DNA of 10,657 bases from Pseudomonadota bacterium (GCA_021836225.1 JAKBJA010000032.1:1-10657), one strand, 5' to 3'. Counted from the first letter of the stretch, positions 1 through 7,749 are shown. Translations and numbers: made by a program. Notes: generated by a model not told the origin, from the letters alone.

Positions 1-1046
1 TCGGGCCGTTCGACGCGACGTTGTTGACGCCCGGCTTCTTCGAAGGCGGGCGCATCACGCGCGACAGCACGCACTACCTGATCGTCGACGGCAAGCCGGT
101 GCCCACCCACGAGACCGAATTCGCGCGCGACTCGGTGTTCGGCTACCGCACCGCGTTCCTGCCCGACTACGTAGCCGAGAAAACCGGCGGCCGCGTCGCA
201 GCGAAGGACGTAGCGCGCCTCACGCTGGCCGACCTGCGTCAAGGCATGGCCGGCACTTGGCTTGCCGGACTGCATGACAACGCGACCGGCGTGGTCGACG
301 GCGAAACGCCGGACGACTACCGGGTGTTCGCCGACCCCGTGCTGAAAGCCGCCGCCGGCGGCAAGCGTTTGCTGTTCCGCAGCGCCGCCTCGCTGCTCAC
401 CGCGCTGGCCAAGCTGCCGCCGCAGCCTGTGGCCGCCGAAGTCTTCTCGACCCTGGTGCGCGACGGCCGTCCCGGCGCGGTCGTCGTCGGTTCGCACGTC
501 GCCAAGACCACCGCGCAGCTGACTGCACTGCTGAAAGAGCGCGGCGTGATCGGCCTGCCGCTCGATGTCGGCCGGCTACCGGCCGAGCGCGATGCGGTGG
601 TCGAGGAACTGGCGGCAAGCATCGCCCACGCGCACGCGCGCGGCCTCACCCCGGTGGTATTCACCAGCCGCAGCGAGCGCCAGTTCGGCAGCACGGCCGA
701 GCGCCTGGCCTTCGGCGAGGCGGTGTCAGGCACGCTGATGGATGTGGTGCAAAGACTGCCGGCGACGCTGGGCTTCCTCATCAGCAAGGGCGGCATTACC
801 TCCAACGACGTGCTGTCGACCGGGCTGGAACTCACCGCGTCGCGCGTGCTGGGGCAGATCCTGCCCGGCGTCACCGTGGTGCAAACGCCGCCGTGGCACC
901 GCCTGCCGCAGATCCCCGTCGTGATCTTTCCAGGCAACGTCGGCGGCGACGGTGCACTGGCGGAAGCCTACCGGCGACTCGCACCCTCGCAAGCGCAGGC
1001 AAGCCCGGCTAAACTCGCGGCCCGAACTTCGCCACGCGCCCTTTGA
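1..1046 (+). CDS. DUF1537 / four-carbon acid sugar kinase family protein, 5' partial
   Basis: The reading frame is open to the window edge (codons from position 3) and reads GPFDATLLTPGFFEGGRIT, a family-typical stretch. The gene therefore starts upstream, and the TTG at 21 is internal. About 348 residues are present; family members are usually 400-480 aa, so roughly the first 80-120 residues are missing. Visible family marks are FFEGGRITRDSTHY near the left edge, THETEFARDSVFGY, the nucleotide-binding-domain start VVVGSHVAKTTAQ (about 475-515), SKGGITSNDVLSTGL (about 783-828) and the C-terminal IFPGNVGGDGAL (about 925-960). Characterised relatives phosphorylate four-carbon acid sugars such as D-threonate, L-threonate and erythronate using ATP. 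The stop overlaps the glcD ATG (TGATG), so the two are probably translationally coupled. This context suggests a small hydroxy-acid linked to glycolate or glycerate metabolism, but the substrate cannot be read from the sequence. Family confidence is high; substrate is unknown. Confidence 0.88.
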   Translation, partial: GPFDATLLTPGFFEGGRITRDSTHYLIVDGKPVPTHETEFARDSVFGYRTAFLPDYVAEKTGGRVAAKDVARLTLADLRQGMAGTWLAGLHDNATGVVDGETPDDYRVFADPVLKAAAGGKRLLFRSAASLLTALAKLPPQPVAAEVFSTLVRDGRPGAVVVGSHVAKTTAQLTALLKERGVIGLPLDVGRLPAERDAVVEELAASIAHAHARGLTPVVFTSRSERQFGSTAERLAFGEAVSGTLMDVVQRLPATLGFLISKGGITSNDVLSTGLELTASRVLGQILPGVTVVQTPPWHRLPQIPVVIFPGNVGGDGALAEAYRRLAPSQAQASPAKLAARTSPRAL

Positions 1047-2500
1047 TGCTGAGTCCCGCCTTCCTGTCCAAACTGCGCAGCCTGCTGCCGTCGCACTGCG
1101 TGCTGCATGAGCGCGAGGACCTGCTGCCGTTCGAGTCCGACGGCCTCGCGGCCTACCGCAACGCCCCCGACGTCGTCGTGCTGCCGGAAAACGAGGCGCA
1201 GGTGGCCGCGGTGCTGCAGCTATGCCATCAGCACAAGGTGGCGGTGGTGGCGCGCGGCGCGGGCACCGGGCTGGCCGCCGGCGCCTTGCCGATCGATGGT
1301 GCGGTGCTGCTGGTGCTGGCGAAGCTCAACCGCATCAAGTCCATCGACCCGCTCGCGCGCACCGCGGTGGTCGAGCCGGGCGTGCGCAACCTGGCGATCT
1401 CCGAAGCCGTCGCGCAGCACAACCTCTACTACGCGCCCGACCCCTCATCGCAGATCGCCTGCTCGATCGGCGGCAATGTCGCGGAAAACTCGGGCGGCGT
1501 GCACTGCCTGAAATACGGGCTCACCGTGCACAACATCATGAAGCTGCGCGCCTGGACCATCGACGGCCAACTGCTCGAAATCGGCAGCGAGTCGCTCGAC
1601 GCGCCCGGCTACGACCTGCTGGCACTCATGACGGGCTCGGAAGGCATGCTCGCCGTCATCACCGAGGTCACGGTCAAGCTGCTGCCGCGCCCCGAGCGCG
1701 CGCAGGTGGTGCTGGCGGCGTTCGACGACGTGGCGAAGGCCGGCACGGCGGTCGGCAACATCATCGCCGCCGGCGTCATTCCCGCGGGTCTTGAGATGAT
1801 GGACCGCCTCGCCATCCAGGCGGCCGAGGCCTTCGTCCACGCCGGCTATCCGCTGGACTGCGAGGCGCTGCTGCTGTGCGAGGTCGACGGCGTCAACGAG
1901 GAAGTCTCGGCCGACATCTACACCGTGCGCCAGGTGCTCGAAGCCTCCGGTGCGATCGAGATCCGTACCGCCGACAGCGAGGAGGCGCGCCTGCGTTTCT
2001 GGGCCGGACGCAAGGCGGCCTTCCCGGCGGTGGGACGGCTCGCGCCCGACTACTACTGCATGGACGGCACCATCCCGCGCGGCGCTTTGCCGCACGTGCT
2101 GAAACGCATCAGCGAGATGAGCGACGAGTTCGGGCTCAAGGTAGCCAACGTGTTCCACGCCGGCGACGGCAACCTGCATCCGCTGATCCTGTTCGACGCC
2201 AACCAGCCCGGCGAACTCGCCAGGGCGGAAGGCTTCGGCGGCAGGATACTTGAGCTGTGCGTCGAGGTCGGCGGCACCATCACCGGCGAGCACGGGGTCG
2301 GCCTCGAAAAGATCAAGCAGATGTGCACCCAGTTCGCCACGCCCGAACTGACGCGCTTCCACGACGTGAAGGCCGCGTTCGACCCCGACAAGCTGCTCAA
2401 CCCCGGCAAGGCCGTGCCCGAACTGCACCGCTGCGCCGAATGGGGTGCGATGCACGTGCACGGCGGTCAGCTGCCTCATCCCGAACTGCCGAGGTTCTGA
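1046..2500 (+). CDS. glcD: Glycolate oxidase FAD-linked subunit GlcD
   Basis: This is the flavoprotein subunit of the GlcDEF glycolate dehydrogenase, which oxidises glycolate (and often D-lactate) to glyoxylate and feeds electrons to the respiratory chain. The 484-aa protein is close to the usual length (about 490-500). The N-terminal PCMH-type FAD-binding domain shows VARGAGTGLAAG (about residues 68-79) and YAPDPSSQIACSIGGNVAEN (about 129-148). The C-terminal FAD-oxidase domain shows VFHAGDGNLHPLI, GGTITGEHGVGLEK and FDPDKLLNPGK. The ATG at 1046 is preferred over an in-frame TTG at 1043 because it forms the TGATG overlap with the kinase stop. No good Shine-Dalgarno precedes it, which fits translational coupling. 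Its stop again overlaps the start of glcE. A related lactate or 2-hydroxyacid dehydrogenase is conceivable, but the glcE and glcF neighbours make GlcD the clear choice. Confidence 0.95.
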   Translation: MLSPAFLSKLRSLLPSHCVLHEREDLLPFESDGLAAYRNAPDVVVLPENEAQVAAVLQLCHQHKVAVVARGAGTGLAAGALPIDGAVLLVLAKLNRIKSIDPLARTAVVEPGVRNLAISEAVAQHNLYYAPDPSSQIACSIGGNVAENSGGVHCLKYGLTVHNIMKLRAWTIDGQLLEIGSESLDAPGYDLLALMTGSEGMLAVITEVTVKLLPRPERAQVVLAAFDDVAKAGTAVGNIIAAGVIPAGLEMMDRLAIQAAEAFVHAGYPLDCEALLLCEVDGVNEEVSADIYTVRQVLEASGAIEIRTADSEEARLRFWAGRKAAFPAVGRLAPDYYCMDGTIPRGALPHVLKRISEMSDEFGLKVANVFHAGDGNLHPLILFDANQPGELARAEGFGGRILELCVEVGGTITGEHGVGLEKIKQMCTQFATPELTRFHDVKAAFDPDKLLNPGKAVPELHRCAEWGAMHVHGGQLPHPELPRF

Positions 2501-3546
2501 TGCTCGACACCTTGATCGAGCGCATCCGCGCCGCGCACGACAGCCATACGCGGCTCATCATCGAAGGCGGCGGCAGCAAGACCTTCTACGGCAACCCCGA
2601 CGAGGGCGAGGTGCTCGGCACCCGCAAGCTCACCGGCGTGATCGACTATCAGCCCAAGGAGCTGGTGCTGACCGCACGCGCCGGCACCCCGCTCGCCGAC
2701 ATCGAAGCGCTGCTCGCCGAGCAGAATCAGATGCTGGCGTTCGAGCCACCGCACTACGGCGGCGGCGCCACGCTCGGCGGCTGCATTGCCGCCGGCCTCT
2801 CCGGCCCGCGCCGCCCTTACGCCGGCGCCGCGCGCGACTTCGTGCTCGGCGTGCGCCTGATCGACGGCACCGGCCAGCCGCTGCACTTCGGCGGCCAGGT
2901 GATCAAGAACGTCGCCGGCTACGACGTGTCGCGGCTGATGGTCGGCGCGCTCGGCACGCTCGGTCTCCTCACCGAAGTGTCGCTCAAGGTGCTGCCGAAA
3001 CCGGCGACGGAAACCACGCTGCAATTTGAGCTCGACGAAGCCGCCGCGATCATGAAAATGAACCAGTGGGCGGGCCAGCCGCTGCCGCTGTCGGCCACGT
3101 CCTGGCATGCCGGCCTGCTGACGGTGCGGCTGTCGGGCGCAGCATCCGCGGTGCAGGCCGCGCAGGCCAAACTCGGCGGCGAGGCGTTGAAGGACGCCGC
3201 CGCCTTCTGGCAGCGCCTGCGCGACCAGGCGACGCCTTTCTTCGACAAGCGCCCCTTGTGGCGGCTGGCCGTCAAGCCGACCACGCCCCCTTTGAATCTG
3301 GGCGACGCGCAATGGATCGAGTGGGGCGGCGCCGTGCGCTGGCTGGCACGCGACCTGCCGGCATCGGTGCTGCGTGAAGCGGCGACAACAGCAGGCGGCC
3401 ACGCCACGCTGTTCCGCGGCAACGCGCCCGCCGACGGCGTCTTCGCCCCGCTGGTGCCCGCGCTGCTGACGCTGCATCGCAATCTCAAGCAGCGCTTCGA
3501 CCCGCGGGGCATTTTCAACCACGGCCGGCTATACCCCGGGTTCTGA
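2500..3546 (+). CDS. glcE: Glycolate oxidase FAD-binding subunit GlcE
   Basis: This is the second flavin-domain subunit of the glycolate oxidase complex. It resembles the N-terminal FAD-binding half of GlcD but lacks the full catalytic C-terminal domain. It is 348 aa, matching the usual length of about 350. Visible features are EGGGSKTFYG (about 22-31), the FAD-contact region PPHYGGGATLGGCIAAGLSG (about 83-102) with RDFVLGVRLIDG, and KNVAGYDVSRLMVGALGTLG (about 136-155). It ends in the family-typical FDPRGIFNHGRLYPGF, of which FNHGRLYPGF closes the chain. The frame is open further upstream to 2257, but that part is an out-of-frame shadow of glcD. The ATG at 2500 is chosen because it overlaps the glcD stop (TGATG) and has a GAGG Shine-Dalgarno at 2491-2494, five bases away. 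Confidence 0.94.
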   Translation: MLDTLIERIRAAHDSHTRLIIEGGGSKTFYGNPDEGEVLGTRKLTGVIDYQPKELVLTARAGTPLADIEALLAEQNQMLAFEPPHYGGGATLGGCIAAGLSGPRRPYAGAARDFVLGVRLIDGTGQPLHFGGQVIKNVAGYDVSRLMVGALGTLGLLTEVSLKVLPKPATETTLQFELDEAAAIMKMNQWAGQPLPLSATSWHAGLLTVRLSGAASAVQAAQAKLGGEALKDAAAFWQRLRDQATPFFDKRPLWRLAVKPTTPPLNLGDAQWIEWGGAVRWLARDLPASVLREAATTAGGHATLFRGNAPADGVFAPLVPALLTLHRNLKQRFDPRGIFNHGRLYPGF

Positions 3547-3547
3547 C

Positions 3548-4777
3548 ATGCAGACGAACATCGCCGACACCTTCCGCAACACCGCCGACGGCGAGGTCGC
3601 CGAGCGCATTCTTCGCAGCTGCGTGCATTGCGGTTTCTGTCTGGCCACCTGTCCCACCTATCAGATCCTCGGCAACGAACTCGACTCGCCGCGCGGCCGC
3701 ATCTATCTGATGAAGCAGGTGCTCGAGGGCGCGACGCCGACGGCCAAGACCCAGCTCCATCTCGACCGCTGCCTGACCTGCCGCAACTGCGAAACCACCT
3801 GCCCGTCGGGCGTCGAATACGGCAAGCTGCTCGACATCGGCCGCCACATCGTCGAAGAGAAAGTGGGGCGCAGCGCGGCCGAAACCGCCACCCGCACGGC
3901 GCTGAAAACCGGCCTCGGATCGCCGCTGCTTTTCAATAGCGCGCTGAAGCTCGGCCAGAGCGTGCGCGGCCTGATGCCCGGCTTTCTGAAATCCCGCATC
4001 CCGGCCGCCGAAACGGCAGGCAGCTGGCCCGCAGCGCACCACGCCCGCCGCATGCTGGTCCTGCAGGGCTGCGTGCAGCCCGGCCTCAAGCCCAACATCA
4101 ACGCCGCCAGCGCGCGCGTGCTCGATCGCGTCGGCATCTCGTTGATGACGGCCGAGGAAGCCGGCTGCTGCGGCGCGCTGGCGCATCACCTCAACGACAC
4201 CGACGCAGGTCTTGCCGCTGCGCGCCGCAATATCGACGCGTGGATCCCGCACCTCGATGCGGGGGCGGAGGCCATCGTGATGACCGCCTCCGGCTGCGGC
4301 GTGATGGTGAAGGACTACGGCTGGCTGCTGCGCAACGACGACGCCTATGCCGACAAGGCTGCGCGTGTGTCCGCTGCGACGAAAGACATTTCGGAAATCC
4401 TCATCGCCGAGCGCGAGGCCCTGAAAACCCTGGCCACCCAGTCCACGGCCCGTCGCATCGCCTACCACCCGCCCTGCACCCTGCAGCACGGGCAAAAGCT
4501 CACCGGCGGCGTCGAGGCCCTGCTGACCGACGCCGGCTTCGACCTCACCCTGGTGGCGGAAAAACACCTGTGCTGCGGCTCGGCCGGCACCTATTCGATC
4601 CTGCAGCCTGAGATCGCCGGCCAGCTCAAGGCACGCAAGCTGGGCAGCCTTACGGCGGGCCAGCCCGAACTGATCGCTACCGCCAACATCGGCTGCCTCA
4701 CCCACCTGCAATCGGGCAGCAGTATTCCGGTCAAGCACTGGGTGGAACTTCTGGACGAGGCGCTTGCCGCATCCTGA
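3548..4777 (+). CDS. glcF: Glycolate oxidase iron-sulfur subunit GlcF
   Basis: This 409-aa Fe-S subunit of glycolate oxidase passes electrons from the GlcD/GlcE flavins toward the quinone pool at the membrane. Two 4Fe-4S ferredoxin motifs are intact: CVHCGFCLATCP (C25, C28, C31, C35) and CLTCRNCETTCP (C75, C78, C81, C85). Two CCG (cysteine-rich) domains follow. The first has C174, C207-C208-G209 and C250; the second has C310, C342-C343-G344 and C383. Such domains bind a further cluster or contact heme or quinone in related GlpC/HdrB-type proteins. Length matches the family (about 405-410), and all expected cysteines are present, so the complex looks functional. The ATG lies one base after the glcE stop, so the gene is co-transcribed and probably translationally coupled. 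Confidence 0.95.
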   Translation: MQTNIADTFRNTADGEVAERILRSCVHCGFCLATCPTYQILGNELDSPRGRIYLMKQVLEGATPTAKTQLHLDRCLTCRNCETTCPSGVEYGKLLDIGRHIVEEKVGRSAAETATRTALKTGLGSPLLFNSALKLGQSVRGLMPGFLKSRIPAAETAGSWPAAHHARRMLVLQGCVQPGLKPNINAASARVLDRVGISLMTAEEAGCCGALAHHLNDTDAGLAAARRNIDAWIPHLDAGAEAIVMTASGCGVMVKDYGWLLRNDDAYADKAARVSAATKDISEILIAEREALKTLATQSTARRIAYHPPCTLQHGQKLTGGVEALLTDAGFDLTLVAEKHLCCGSAGTYSILQPEIAGQLKARKLGSLTAGQPELIATANIGCLTHLQSGSSIPVKHWVELLDEALAAS

Positions 4778-4785
4778 CACCCTTC

Positions 4786-4791
4786 AGGAGG
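4786..4791 (+). promoter_or_regulatory. Ribosome binding site of the persulfide dioxygenase gene
   Basis: A perfect AGGAGG lies five bases before the ATG at 4797. It sets that ATG as the start, not the upstream in-frame ATG at 4764, which lies inside glcF and would add 11 unrelated residues. It is the strongest Shine-Dalgarno in the plus-strand unit, so this gene can be translated independently of glcF. Confidence 0.85.
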
Positions 4792-4796
4792 CCCGC

Positions 4797-5546
4797 ATGA
4801 TTTTCAGACAGCTGTTCGAACCCGTTTCCAGCACCTACACGTACCTCGTCGGCTGCGAGGAAACCGGCCAGGCATTGCTCATCGACCCGGTGCTGCCGAC
4901 CTGGGAGCGCGACCTCGCCGAGGTCAACAAGCTGGGGCTCACGCTCGCGTACACGGTCGAGACGCACATCCACGCCGACCACATCACCTCGGCGAAGAAG
5001 CTGAAGGAGGTCGCCGGCAGCCGTATCGCCGGCCCCGCGCTCGATGCGCTGCCGTGCACCGATGTAGGCATCGTCGACGGCACACCGTTCAGGATGGGCT
5101 CGGTCGAACTCGCGACTATCCACACCCCCGGCCACACCGACAACCACTTCGCCTATGCCCACGCCGGCCGCCTCTACACCGGCGACGCGCTGCTGATCGA
5201 GGCCTGCGGCCGCACCGACTTCCAGAGCGGCGATCCGGCGGCGCTGTACCACTCGGTGCGCGGCAAGCTGTTCGCGTACGACGACGACACCCTGGTCTAC
5301 CCGGCGCACGACTACGAGCAGCGCCGCATCAGCACCATCGGCCAGGAAAAGGCGCGCAACCCCCGCCTGGGTGGCGAGCGAACGCTGGAGGACTTCGTCG
5401 CGCTGATGAACAATCTGAAGCTCGCCTATCCCAAGTTCATCGACTACGCCGTTCCCGGCAACCGCGAATGCGGCACCTGCCCGCCCGGCGTGCCGGATCA
5501 CCTGCAGCAGTATTGCGCGCAGATAGCCGAGAGCCGACAGGGTTGA
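4797..5546 (+). CDS. ETHE1-type persulfide dioxygenase (metallo-beta-lactamase fold)
   Basis: This family oxidises glutathione persulfide with O2 to sulfite plus glutathione at a mononuclear iron, in sulfide detoxification or sulfur oxidation. The 249-aa protein has the MBL motif THIHADHIT (H57, H59, D61, H62), TPGHTDNH (H113) and YTGDALLI (D130). By alignment to human ETHE1 the iron ligands would be H57, H113 and D130. The ETHE1 signature ACGRTDFQSGD (C137, R139, D141) separates it from glyoxalase II, as does the lack of the usual glyoxalase II C-terminal substrate domain. YPAHDYEQR (H171) and KARNPRL follow. The C terminus carries a CGTC pair (C225, C228) and C240. The N terminus MIFRQLFEPVSSTYTYLV is typical and shows no export signal, so it is probably cytoplasmic. 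It follows glcF by 19 nt, probably in the same transcript, and is convergent with mobA across 33 nt in which I see no clear terminator hairpin. Rhodanese-linked or CoA-persulfide use is possible. Confidence 0.9.
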   Translation: MIFRQLFEPVSSTYTYLVGCEETGQALLIDPVLPTWERDLAEVNKLGLTLAYTVETHIHADHITSAKKLKEVAGSRIAGPALDALPCTDVGIVDGTPFRMGSVELATIHTPGHTDNHFAYAHAGRLYTGDALLIEACGRTDFQSGDPAALYHSVRGKLFAYDDDTLVYPAHDYEQRRISTIGQEKARNPRLGGERTLEDFVALMNNLKLAYPKFIDYAVPGNRECGTCPPGVPDHLQQYCAQIAESRQG

Positions 5547-5579
5547 TGAAGCGCAGCCCGCAAGCGACAAAGCAAGGGA

Positions 5580-6146
5580 CTAGGTTTGGAGATCGTCCGG
5601 CCGATTGTAATTGACGAACGCTTCGGCATCGAAGCATACCGTCGTCGAAGCCAGTCCAGCCTGCCAGTGGCGCACCGCACGCTCGCCGCGCGCCAGAAAC
5701 GCGGCGAGATCGTCGCGCTGGTCGGTGCGCACGATGAAGCAGCTGTGGTGCACGCGCGTCTCGTCCGCTGCCACCGCCAGCGGCACCTTCTCCACCTGCG
5801 CCGCCTCCAGCAGGCGCAGCGCCAGATCGGCGGGCAGATGCGGCGTGTCGCACGACGCCACCAGCAGCCAGTCTGCCGTCACCGCGTCGAGTGCCGTCAG
5901 CACGCCCGCCAGTGGGCCGGGGAAGTCCGGCAGGGTGTCGGGCAGCACGCGGTAGCCGTACGTCGCGTAGGTGTCGAGATTGCGATTGGCGCTGATGACG
6001 ACTTCCCCGACCTGCGGCGCCAGCGCAGCGAGTGCCCATTCGATCAGCGGATATCCCTGATACTCGACCAACCCCTTGTCGGCACCACCCATGCGGCGGC
6101 CCTCGCCGCCCGCCAGGATGACGGCAGCGACCCGCGCACTCGCCAT
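5580..6146 (-). CDS. mobA: Molybdenum cofactor guanylyltransferase MobA
   Basis: MobA links GMP from GTP to molybdopterin to make the bis-MGD cofactor of DMSO-reductase-family enzymes such as nitrate reductase and formate dehydrogenase. It is a cytoplasmic protein of 188 aa, near the family norm of about 190-200. The N-terminal nucleotide-binding loop is AVILAGGEGRRMGGADKGL (about 8-26). The middle holds VLPDTLPDFPGPLAGVL (about 67-83) and the metal-binding VASCDTPHLP (D100). The C terminus, with AFVNYNRPDDL, is family-like. The frame stays open upstream, but that part lies inside the preceding membrane-protein gene. ATG at 6146 leaves a 4-nt gap after that gene's stop. An alternative ATG at 6164 would add six residues (MVATKG) and overlap it by 14 nt; neither has a well-spaced Shine-Dalgarno. 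It is the last gene of the minus-strand unit. No molybdoenzyme is present in the window. Confidence 0.93.
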   Translation of the reverse strand: MASARVAAVILAGGEGRRMGGADKGLVEYQGYPLIEWALAALAPQVGEVVISANRNLDTYATYGYRVLPDTLPDFPGPLAGVLTALDAVTADWLLVASCDTPHLPADLALRLLEAAQVEKVPLAVAADETRVHHSCFIVRTDQRDDLAAFLARGERAVRHWQAGLASTTVCFDAEAFVNYNRPDDLQT

Positions 6147-6150
6147 TCCC

Positions 6151-7749
6151 TTAGTGGCGACCATACAGATGGAAACGGTCGGTTCGATCGCCGGGTCGGG
6201 CGCCTTCCCACTGTTTGACCCAATCGGCCGGGATGTGCGGCTCGACCTCGCGGCGGCGGGTTTCCTCCAGCAGCCAGGTGCAGCCGACATCCGCCGGGAC
6301 GAGTTGCCGTCCGCTGTGATAAGCCAGCAGCAGGCGCTGCTCGCTGCGCACCTCGTGGGTCTGAACGCATTCCCCGGGCGGCACCCGCGCCGCCAGTTCC
6401 GCCGCCACGCTGACATAGGAGAGGCGGCGGTCGAGCGGCGCCAGAAACAGCGCCATCAGCAGTACCCAGACGAAAGTCATGCTTGCCGTCCAAACCAGCA
6501 TGGGGCGCAGCGGCGCGCGCTGGACGCGCGTCAGAAAGCCGATCCAGACCAGCGTGACGACGAGGCCCAAGGCCAGCGCCCACGGACGCAATTCGCCGAC
6601 GCCGGTCATCCCCAGCTTGATCAGCCGCGCAGCCAGCCGCGACGGACTGCCGAGGTCATGTGCGCTCCAGTAGACCCACAGCACCAGTCCGAGAAAGCCG
6701 AACAGCATCAACGCAAACCACAACAAGGCATTGGCTGCGCCGCGTCGCAGGGTGAACAGCCCATTTGCACCGAGCAGCGCAAGCGGCAGCAGAAGGATGA
6801 GGCCCTGTTCCTCGCCGGGGTGCGCGTCGAAAGCGTACAGGCCGAGGAGGCCGAGCAGCGCGCCGATCGGCAACACGATGCCGGGCGTGCGCCACTGGCG
6901 CCGCCCGCGATAGACTGCCCACGCCGCCAGCGGCCAAGCCGGCCACGCGTACCAGCCGAGGATGCCGGGATAATAGCCGGGACGCAGACCATCACCGCCC
7001 AGCCAGCGTTGCAGGTTGAATACGTGGCGCAATGGAATCTGCTGCACAGCCAGAAATGCCAGCCATGCTGCACCGAACAGCAGCGTGCCGCCCACGCCCC
7101 AGGCCAGTGCACGGCGCGGCACCGGACTGCGGTACTCCGTCAGGCGCAGCGGCAACAACGCAGCCAGCAACAGAAACAGCAGTGCTTCCGCCGCGCCACC
7201 GGCAAGCAGCATCAAGGCGCCGCCGCCGCCCAGCGCCCAGGCACTCCGCGTGTCCTGCGGCAGGCTGGCAATCCCGTACAGCATCACCGCGGCGGCGGCC
7301 AACTGGGCGGTTGCGGCATTGAGTTCGTGGCCGCGCACCAACAGGCCCATGCAGCCCAGCAGGGTCAGCGCGGCCGCCCAGCCCGCTTCTGCGCCATACA
7401 TCACCCGGGCCGCGCGCGCGACAAAAAACAGCGCCAGCGCGATGAACAGCCCCGAGGCCAGCCGCGCACCATCGGCCAGTTCCAGGATCGGCGAGGTGAG
7501 CCAGGCCGTCGCCATCGCCGCCCAGTAATACAAAGGTGGCGTGGCTGATACGGCTTGCGGCGCCGCGCCGCTTTGCAGCAGCAGCCACAGCTGCACGAAG
7601 TGCTCGCCGTCGCCGCCCTTCCATGGCGCGTGCCCGATCAGGCCCGGCAGCAACCAGGCTGCGCAGAGCAGCAGCAACCCAAGCTGGGGGAGAGAAAACG
7701 CGCGCTTACTGAACAATTTTGAGAAGCTGGCCCGGCTTGGGCTCGCCAC
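6151..7749 (-). CDS. GT39/ArnT-like polytopic membrane protein, probable glycosyltransferase with divergent catalytic motifs
   Basis: This is a 532-aa, very hydrophobic protein with about 10-12 likely membrane segments and a soluble C-terminal tail of roughly 90 residues. Its layout matches the dolichyl/undecaprenyl-phosphate-sugar transferase superfamily (GT39, GT83/ArnT). The first hydrophobic segment is followed by a first-loop motif, GHAPWKGGDGEHFVQL (about 39-54), then TPPLYYWAA, which lines up with the family's EKPPLYY element. Family members move sugars from lipid-phosphate carriers to lipid A, proteins or glycans at the periplasmic face. The usual DE pair and EK residues are altered here (see findings), so the activity is uncertain. 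GTG at 7749 gives a 44-nt overlap with the protease gene. A TTG at 7716 or 7671-7680 could also be the start, and no ATG is available before the first membrane segment. mobA follows 4 nt downstream. Confidence 0.75.
   Translation of the reverse strand: MASPSRASFSKLFSKRAFSLPQLGLLLLCAAWLLPGLIGHAPWKGGDGEHFVQLWLLLQSGAAPQAVSATPPLYYWAAMATAWLTSPILELADGARLASGLFIALALFFVARAARVMYGAEAGWAAALTLLGCMGLLVRGHELNAATAQLAAAAVMLYGIASLPQDTRSAWALGGGGALMLLAGGAAEALLFLLLAALLPLRLTEYRSPVPRRALAWGVGGTLLFGAAWLAFLAVQQIPLRHVFNLQRWLGGDGLRPGYYPGILGWYAWPAWPLAAWAVYRGRRQWRTPGIVLPIGALLGLLGLYAFDAHPGEEQGLILLLPLALLGANGLFTLRRGAANALLWFALMLFGFLGLVLWVYWSAHDLGSPSRLAARLIKLGMTGVGELRPWALALGLVVTLVWIGFLTRVQRAPLRPMLVWTASMTFVWVLLMALFLAPLDRRLSYVSVAAELAARVPPGECVQTHEVRSEQRLLLAYHSGRQLVPADVGCTWLLEETRRREVEPHIPADWVKQWEGARPGDRTDRFHLYGRH

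Noticed and set aside
2257..2499. N-terminal extension of glcE by 81 residues
   Set aside because: The residues are Arg/His-rich and come from a shifted frame of the conserved glcD C terminus. GlcE length and the TGATG start at 2500 fit the family.
3515..4780. 421-aa minus-strand open frame opposite glcF
   Set aside because: glcF on the plus strand has every expected Fe-S cysteine. The antisense frame has no motif and is a GC-codon shadow.
5547..5579. Possible bidirectional terminator between the convergent dioxygenase and mobA genes
   Set aside because: No inverted repeat with a T run is visible in these 33 bases. Termination may be Rho-dependent or lie within the facing gene ends.
6076..7548. 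490-aa plus-strand open frame opposite the GT39-like gene
   Set aside because: Its Gln/Arg/His-rich composition is the complement of hydrophobic Leu/Ala/Trp codons on the other strand. The minus-strand frame has clear membrane segments.
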